A stretch of DNA of 10,368 nucleotides from Gracilibacteraceae bacterium (lineage in GTDB: Bacteria; Bacillota; Desulfitobacteriia; Desulfitobacteriales; Syntrophobotulaceae), in NCBI GenBank assembly GCA_031255985.1, contig JAIRRL010000117.1:1-10368 (forward strand). Direction: 5' to 3'. Under the pieces are notes generated by a model that was not told the DNA's origin, did not search any database, and worked only from the letters and a program-made list of their open reading frames with translations. Positions 6,937 through 10,368 of this stretch are shown in pieces. The translations under genes were made by a program, and so were the position numbers. Position 1 is the stretch's first letter; every line of letters starts with the position of its first letter.

Positions 6937-7004
6937 TTAGTACCTTACGGACATTTACTTGATTTCTTGTTTTTTATTGTAAAAGCGTGTCCGTAAGGTA
7001 CTAA
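6937..7004. repeat. Perfect 17-bp inverted repeat with 34-bp centre in a divergent intergenic region
   Basis: TTAGTACCTTACGGACA (6937-6953) and TGTCCGTAAGGTACTAA (6988-7004) are exact reverse complements around a T-rich, gene-free centre. The left side abuts a GC-rich stretch (GCGCCGGGGCGCGG) and the right side AT-rich DNA. No T-run follows either arm, so it is not an ordinary terminator. Both arms start or end with TA, which would also fit a small non-coding element flanked by a TA duplication. Function unknown. Confidence 0.75.
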
Positions 7005-7119
7005 ACAATCCAAACCTGGTGTTTATTAACTTGTTTTATATTATTTTATATTTTGTATAAATTTATATAAATTTTCATAGTTTTTCATAACGTTGCTTGG
7101 CAATATGTAAAAAAATCTC
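7005..7119. other. AT-rich spacer upstream of the CWB2 gene promoter
   Basis: With the surrounding elements this completes the gene-free stretch 6832-7224. It is strongly AT-rich, with ATAAATTT repeated at 7056-7073 and TTTTCATA repeated at 7072-7079 and 7082-7089, one helical turn apart. A small dyad TTGC-TTG-GCAA lies at 7093-7103. No open reading frame or RNA gene is visible. It could act as an UP element or hold a regulator site for the promoter at 7120-7148. Confidence 0.4.
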
Positions 7120-7148
7120 TTGCTTTTTTGAATAAACGCGACTATAAT
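7120..7148 (+). promoter_or_regulatory. Strong promoter of the CWB2 surface-protein gene
   Basis: TTGCTT (7120-7125) and the perfect TATAAT (7143-7148) are 17 bases apart, preceded by AT-rich DNA. Transcription from about 7155 would give a leader of about 70 bases. That leader holds an AGGAG-preceded mini-frame (7180-7203) and the GGGGG ribosome site at 7209-7213. Confidence 0.7.
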
Positions 7149-7224
7149 GTAAAAGTATTTGTGCCGCCAGGAGTAACCTGTGTTTGCATTTCATTATTGT
7201 TAAAAAAAGGGGGTCGCTTATTTA

Positions 7225-8520
7225 ATGAAAAAAACGAGACGGATCGCGCTTGCTTTGGCGGCGCTGATGTTTTGGTTTATTGTGTTTCCGGTTTTTGGTT
7301 TTGACGGCTTCAGTATCGGCGGCGCCGCGGGCATCAAAGGCAGCGACCGTAATCCAGACGGAACTTATGTGAAAGGAACAAAAGAGGAACCGTATAAGGT
7401 TAGATTCGACACCGGCGGTCTGCCATACGCTCTCTATGACAGCAGGCATGACACTGCCGCCATACCGAGCTACGGGAAAATACTTGCGCCGGAAAACAGC
7501 AACGCGCGGGGAGCGTACTTCTTTGCCCTTGATACCACGCCAGTAACGCTGGGGTATGTTACCGACTATTTCGGTAAAACGCTGAAGGTTTACGTCGTCG
7601 GTTCAGATACGCTGAGTACGGTGTATTATGACGTCAGTTTTACCTATAGCAGCGGCGGCGGCGCCAGCGGCAGAGGCGGCGGGGGAAGCGGCGGCGAGTT
7701 GGGGCGGGCTTTGCAAGCAAGCGATGTGACGAGTTATATTGGCGGCGCTAATCGCGTCCTGACTTCCATTGCCATCTCCCAGCAAGGCTGGCAAAACGCC
7801 GCCAGCGTAATCCTCGCCCCGGCGGACGCGAATCACCTGATCGACGCTTTGACTGTTTCTTCTCTGGCCGGTCAGGAAGATATTCCCGTGCTGCTCGTGT
7901 CAAACAGAACAGTCGGTGAGGAGACCTTCGCCGAGATTCAGCGCCTGGGCGCGGCAAAAGTCTATTCCATCGGCTGGCTGGGACAAACAGTCGCCGATCA
8001 GGTCAGCGCCCGTCTGCCCGGCGTAGCGGCGGAAATAGTGCAAGGGAAAGACCGGGTAGAAACGGCTAAATTAATTGAAGCAAAAATCACCGCGCCCAAA
8101 GGAACCTTTGTCGTGGGATACGAGGCCCTGGCTGACGCGGTGTCGGCAGCCTCTTACGCGGCGGCCAACAGATGGGTAATTCAGGTTGCCGCTCCGGACG
8201 GCTCTTTCGCCGGCGGGACGCAACTGAGCGGCTATATTTTGGGCGGGCCGTCCCTCGTGCGCGATATCAGCGGTTTGAACAGAATCTACGGCGCGGATCG
8301 CTACGCGACTAATATCGCTTTGTTTAACGCCTTGAATTACCAGTATGAATATCTTTATATCACGGACGGCAAAACCTTGGCGGACGGCTTGAGCGGGGCG
8401 CCGCTGGCGGGCAAGACCGGCGCGTTCATTTTACTCGCCCCCAATAATGATCCGACCGGCATAACGCTGCCAAAAATCACTGACAAAACAAAGATTATCG
8501 GTCTTGGGGCCAAAAAATAA
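7225..8520 (+). CDS. Secreted cell-wall-binding repeat 2 (CWB2) protein with unassigned N-terminal domain
   Basis: The protein (431 residues) starts with a signal peptide: KKTRR, then a hydrophobic core to about residue 24, likely cut near VFG-F. Residues 26-140 are a beta-rich domain I do not recognise. A Gly/Ser linker follows (142-158). Three CWB2-like repeats come next, at about 170-262, 268-348 and 351-429. Their signs are GGANRVLTSIAIS, GKDRVETAK and YGADRYATNIALF, each followed by a hydrophobic strand and an ADAL-like helix (LIDALTVSSLA, LADAVSAASYA, LADGLSGAPLA). CWB2 modules attach proteins such as C. difficile S-layer proteins non-covalently to anionic wall polymers, usually as three repeats, so this looks like a complete anchor. 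The third repeat ends soon after IIGLG, slightly short. The start at 7225 follows GGGGG with an 11-base spacing, rather long, but an in-frame stop at 7201 limits extension. Its cargo function is unknown. Confidence 0.85.
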   Translation: MKKTRRIALALAALMFWFIVFPVFGFDGFSIGGAAGIKGSDRNPDGTYVKGTKEEPYKVRFDTGGLPYALYDSRHDTAAIPSYGKILAPENSNARGAYFFALDTTPVTLGYVTDYFGKTLKVYVVGSDTLSTVYYDVSFTYSSGGGASGRGGGGSGGELGRALQASDVTSYIGGANRVLTSIAISQQGWQNAASVILAPADANHLIDALTVSSLAGQEDIPVLLVSNRTVGEETFAEIQRLGAAKVYSIGWLGQTVADQVSARLPGVAAEIVQGKDRVETAKLIEAKITAPKGTFVVGYEALADAVSAASYAAANRWVIQVAAPDGSFAGGTQLSGYILGGPSLVRDISGLNRIYGADRYATNIALFNALNYQYEYLYITDGKTLADGLSGAPLAGKTGAFILLAPNNDPTGITLPKITDKTKIIGLGAKK

Positions 8521-8566
8521 AGTCCCCGCTAAACAAAACCTGACTGCCCCGCAGCGGGGCGACTTT
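8519..8566 (+). terminator. Probable hairpin terminator after the CWB2 gene
   Basis: AAAGTCCCCGCT (8519-8530) pairs with AGCGGGG and ACTTT (8553-8559, 8562-8566), with a 2-base bulge and a 22-base loop. A competing compact hairpin GCCCC/GGGGC (8546-8550, 8556-8560) shares the right arm. The T-run is only three bases, so termination may be inefficient. Confidence 0.45.
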
Positions 8567-8572
8567 GCTCCC

Positions 8573-8598
8573 AAGCCGCGAAGCCGCGCCGACGGCTT
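8573..8598. repeat. 8-bp tandem repeat and dyad overlapping the tatA -35
   Basis: AAGCCGCG occurs twice in tandem (8573-8580, 8581-8588). The second copy begins a dyad, AAGCCG (8581-8586) with CGGCTT (8593-8598), whose last two bases are also the first two of the -35 hexamer. This could be an operator or a small hairpin, or chance in GC-rich DNA. Confidence 0.35.
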
Positions 8599-8625
8599 GA
8601 CGGATAAAACTCCTTCTGTTATGAT
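8597..8625 (+). promoter_or_regulatory. Promoter of tatA
   Basis: TTGACG (8597-8602) and TATGAT (8620-8625) are 17 bases apart, and TGT directly precedes the -10, forming an extended -10. Each hexamer has one mismatch to consensus. It gives tatA its own transcription unit, with a leader of about 45 bases. Confidence 0.75.
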
Positions 8626-8675
8626 ATGTTACAGTCAGTATGGTTCGGAGAGCGGGGGAGAAAGGAGAGGATTTC

Positions 8676-8894
8676 ATGACTGTTTTTGGGGTAATCACGC
8701 CGACAGTTGCAGTAGTTATTCTCATAGTTGCCCTGATAGTTTTCGGTCCGGGCAAGTTGCCTGAGTTAGGCAAGTCGCTCGGCCGCGGCATCAAGGAATT
8801 TAAAGACGCCACGGACAGCGGCGACGAGAAACAGGCCGCCCAGCTGGCGGCGGCGTCCCCCCCGGATGAGGCGGCGGGAAGCAAAACCAAATAA
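8676..8894 (+). CDS. tatA: Twin-arginine translocase subunit TatA/TatE family
   Basis: TatA oligomers form the membrane-permeation component that exports folded proteins with RR signal peptides. The 72-residue protein has the family layout. One N-terminal transmembrane segment (about 4-22, rich in V/I/L) is followed by the hinge FGPGKLPELGKSLGRGIKEF (23-42), which forms the FG-P hinge and amphipathic helix, and then by an acidic, Ala-rich disordered tail. An earlier in-frame GTG-type start would add 12 charged residues before the membrane segment. The ATG at 8676 is preferred because AGGAGAGG sits 5 bases upstream and TatA proteins begin just before the membrane helix. No tatC or tatB is in the window. 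It has its own promoter and a terminator, so it appears monocistronic. Confidence 0.93.
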   Translation: MTVFGVITPTVAVVILIVALIVFGPGKLPELGKSLGRGIKEFKDATDSGDEKQAAQLAAASPPDEAAGSKTK

Positions 8895-8913
8895 TAACGG
8901 CGCGGCAAGAAAA

Positions 8914-8955
8914 AAACGGCGGAAGTGAATTTAACTCACGTCTGCCGTTTATTTT
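8914..8955 (+). terminator. Rho-independent terminator after tatA
   Basis: AAACGGCGGAAGTGA (8914-8928) pairs with TCACGTCTGCCGTTT (8936-8950), with one G-T pair and one mismatch, around a 7-base loop. TTTATTTTC follows. The A-run before the stem makes it potentially bidirectional. It ends 23 bases before the ribosome site region of rsmE. Confidence 0.75.
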
Positions 8956-8977
8956 CCTGCGCGAGTGGGGGCCGATG

Positions 8978-9712
8978 ATGCGGAGATTCAAACTGGCGGG
9001 CGGGAACGGCGAAATGTTCTGGCTGGAGGGAGACGAGTTCCGCCACCTGACGACCGTGCTCCGCCTGGGAGCGGGCGCACGGATAGTCGGTTTTGACGGC
9101 GACCGGTCGTATGTGGGCATAATCGCCGGCATAGAAGACGGACGGGCTTGGTGCCGGGTGGAGTCAACTCTGGCCGCAACCGGCGAACCGGCGGCCGCCG
9201 TGTATTTGGCCCTGGGCTTGCTTAAAGGCGATAAAATGGAATTGGCGCTCCAAAAAGGCGTCGAATTGGGGATGGCGGGTTTTATCCCTCTCGCGGCAGC
9301 CCGTTCCGTCGCGCGGCCGGACGAGCGGCGGCAGGAGACGCGGCGGGCGCGGCGGGAAAAAATCGCCGCGGCCGCCGTCAAGCAATGCGGCCGGATCAGA
9401 GCGCCGGAAATTTTTCCCACGAGCGAATGGAAAGATTTACCAGATTTGCTGCCGCGGGATACGCGCTATTTCCTGGCTTGGGAAGAAGAAAAAAAACGGT
9501 CTTTCCGGGCGGAACTCGCCGGCGTCGATTGGGCGCGGCCGCTGGCTATCCTGATCGGGCCGGAAGGCGGCTTCACGCGGGCGGAAGCGATGGCGGCGAC
9601 TGTAGAGCTGAAAGCCACGCCCGTCAGCCTGGGGGCCAGGATTTTACGGGCGGAAACCGCCGCCCTCGCGGCTTTGACCATGGCCCTCGGCGCGGCCGGC
9701 GATCTGGGTTGA
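8978..9712 (+). CDS. rsmE: 16S rRNA (uracil-1498-N3)-methyltransferase
   Basis: RsmE uses S-adenosylmethionine to make m3U1498 in the small-subunit decoding region. The protein (244 residues, normal length) has an N-terminal PUA-like part (FRHLTTVLRLGAGA) and a C-terminal SPOUT trefoil-knot domain. The knot motifs are clear: LALGLLKGDKMELALQKGVELG, KQCGR, LIGPEGGF (192-199) and SLGARILRAETA (217-228), the last two forming the cofactor pocket. Two ATGs are adjacent at 8975 and 8978. The second is chosen because GGGGG (8967-8971) is then 6 bases away rather than 3, and the protein begins MRRF as in many homologues. mtaB follows after 5 bases. No dedicated promoter was recognised, so read-through from the tatA unit or an unseen promoter must supply transcription. 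Confidence 0.95.
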   Translation: MRRFKLAGGNGEMFWLEGDEFRHLTTVLRLGAGARIVGFDGDRSYVGIIAGIEDGRAWCRVESTLAATGEPAAAVYLALGLLKGDKMELALQKGVELGMAGFIPLAAARSVARPDERRQETRRARREKIAAAAVKQCGRIRAPEIFPTSEWKDLPDLLPRDTRYFLAWEEEKKRSFRAELAGVDWARPLAILIGPEGGFTRAEAMAATVELKATPVSLGARILRAETAALAALTMALGAAGDLG

Positions 9713-9717
9713 CGCCG

Positions 9718-10368
9718 ATGCGAGTTAGATTGCTGACTCTCGGCTGCAAAGTAAACAGGGCGGAAACGGAGGCCCTGGCCCGCCTGCTGCGGGCGGCCGG
9801 ACATGAGACCGCCGGCGCCGGCGAGCCGGAGGCGCTGATTCTGAACACCTGCGCCGTAACCGGCGCCAGCGCCGGTAAATCCCGCCGCCTGACGCGCCGC
9901 CTCCGGCGAGAGTTCCCGCGGGCCTGCCTGATCATTATGGGCTGCTGGGCGCAATTGCAAAGCGAGGAAATAACGGCGCTGGGAGCGGATTTCGTCCTCG
10001 GCACGCGGGATCGCGCCGCCGCCGCCGAATGTTTGGCGCGGTGGCAAAACGGCGGCGGGCCGGCGCCGGCGGTCGTCCGGCCTTACGAGCCGCAAGCCGG
10101 ATACGAGGAACTGCCCGCGCCTGGCGGGAGCGGGCCGGTGCGGGCTATGCTCAAAATCCAGGACGGCTGCGCCGGCGGCTGCGCTTATTGCGTGGTGCCC
10201 GCGGCCCGCGGGCCGTCGCGCAGCCGGCGGCCGGAGCCGGTGCTGGCGGAAGCGGCGGCGCTGATTGCCGCCGGTACAAAGGAGATCGTCCTGACCGGGA
10301 TCAATATCGGTCTCTACGGACGGGAGAACGGAGCGGCGGCGGCCGGCTGGAGCCTGGGCCGCCTGGCC
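9718..10368 (+). CDS. mtaB: tRNA (N6-threonylcarbamoyladenosine-37-C2)-methylthiotransferase, MtaB (3' truncated by window)
   Basis: MtaB is a radical-SAM methylthiotransferase that turns t6A37 into ms2t6A37 in tRNAs reading ANN codons. The visible 217 codons run open to the window edge, about half the usual length. The N-terminal UPF0004 domain has the three cluster cysteines in LGCKVN (C10), NTCAVT (C45) and MGCWAQ (C76). The radical-SAM motif CAGGCAYC gives C151, C155 and C158 for the cofactor-binding 4Fe-4S cluster. LGCKVN rather than MGCQMN favours MtaB over MiaB. The TRAM domain is beyond the edge. The ATG at 9718 is 5 bases after the rsmE stop with only a weak ribosome site, suggesting coupled translation. 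The rsmE-mtaB pair is common in Bacillota. Confidence 0.93.
   Translation, partial: MRVRLLTLGCKVNRAETEALARLLRAAGHETAGAGEPEALILNTCAVTGASAGKSRRLTRRLRREFPRACLIIMGCWAQLQSEEITALGADFVLGTRDRAAAAECLARWQNGGGPAPAVVRPYEPQAGYEELPAPGGSGPVRAMLKIQDGCAGGCAYCVVPAARGPSRSRRPEPVLAEAAALIAAGTKEIVLTGINIGLYGRENGAAAAGWSLGRLA

Noticed and set aside
6937..7004. Invertible promoter switch between the 17-bp inverted repeats
   Set aside because: The 34-bp centre is much shorter than known invertible promoter segments, holds no good -35/-10 pair, and no site-specific recombinase gene is nearby.
7180..7203. Seven-codon leader peptide (GTG start after AGGAG) before the CWB2 gene
   Set aside because: It has no run of regulatory codons and no attenuator hairpin follows; such mini-frames are frequent by chance.
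8800..9420. Leftward 206-codon open frame opposite tatA and rsmE
   Set aside because: It spans a terminator and two well-identified genes on the other strand; its composition is that of an antisense shadow.

Overview
The window looks like a chromosomal segment of a Gram-positive-lineage anaerobe (Bacillota). A member of the Negativicutes is possible, but that is inference. The coding DNA is GC-rich, with many GCC/GGC/GCG codons, while the intergenic spacers are AT-rich. Shine-Dalgarno sequences are strong (GGAGG, GGGGGG) and the sigma-A-type promoters are close to consensus. Gene content points the same way: a PPDK with its DUF299 regulator, an AMMECR1-type protein, MtaB, RsmE and a CWB2 cell-wall-binding protein. 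No tRNA, rRNA or CRISPR array was seen.

Layout. (1) Bases 1-475 hold the first 15 codons of a leftward gene, possibly a transposase, with its own promoter. They also hold two diverged copies of a hairpin-bearing repeat of about 100-130 bp and a promoter for the next gene. (2) Bases 476-2088 are a two-gene rightward operon whose genes overlap by 4 bases: an AMMECR1-domain protein with a degenerate LigB-like N-terminal domain, then tadA. A perfect 12-bp bidirectional terminator sits on the tadA stop codon and also serves the converging leftward operon. (3) Bases 6831 down to 2127 are a leftward three-gene operon with 26-bp gaps: a 4Fe-4S aldo/keto reductase, the PPDK regulatory kinase/phosphotransferase, and pyruvate, phosphate dikinase. 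The regulator and its target are adjacent, which suggests a pyruvate/PEP control unit with a redox enzyme placed first. (4) Bases 6832-7224 are a divergent intergenic region. It contains a leftward promoter, a perfect 17-bp inverted repeat around a 34-bp centre, an AT-rich tract and a strong rightward promoter. (5) Bases 7225-8520 encode a secreted CWB2 surface protein with a Gly/Ser linker. (6) Bases 8597-8955 are a self-contained tatA transcription unit with its own promoter and terminator. (7) Bases 8978-10368 hold rsmE and mtaB, an RNA-modification pair; mtaB runs off the right edge.

Most of the window is ordinary housekeeping DNA. The parts most worth a second look are the duplicated hairpin repeat at the left edge, the LigB-like domain that has lost its metal-ligand motifs, the 17-bp palindromic unit between divergent promoters, and the CWB2 protein with its unassigned N-terminal domain. 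I see no convincing evidence of a wholly new multi-gene system.
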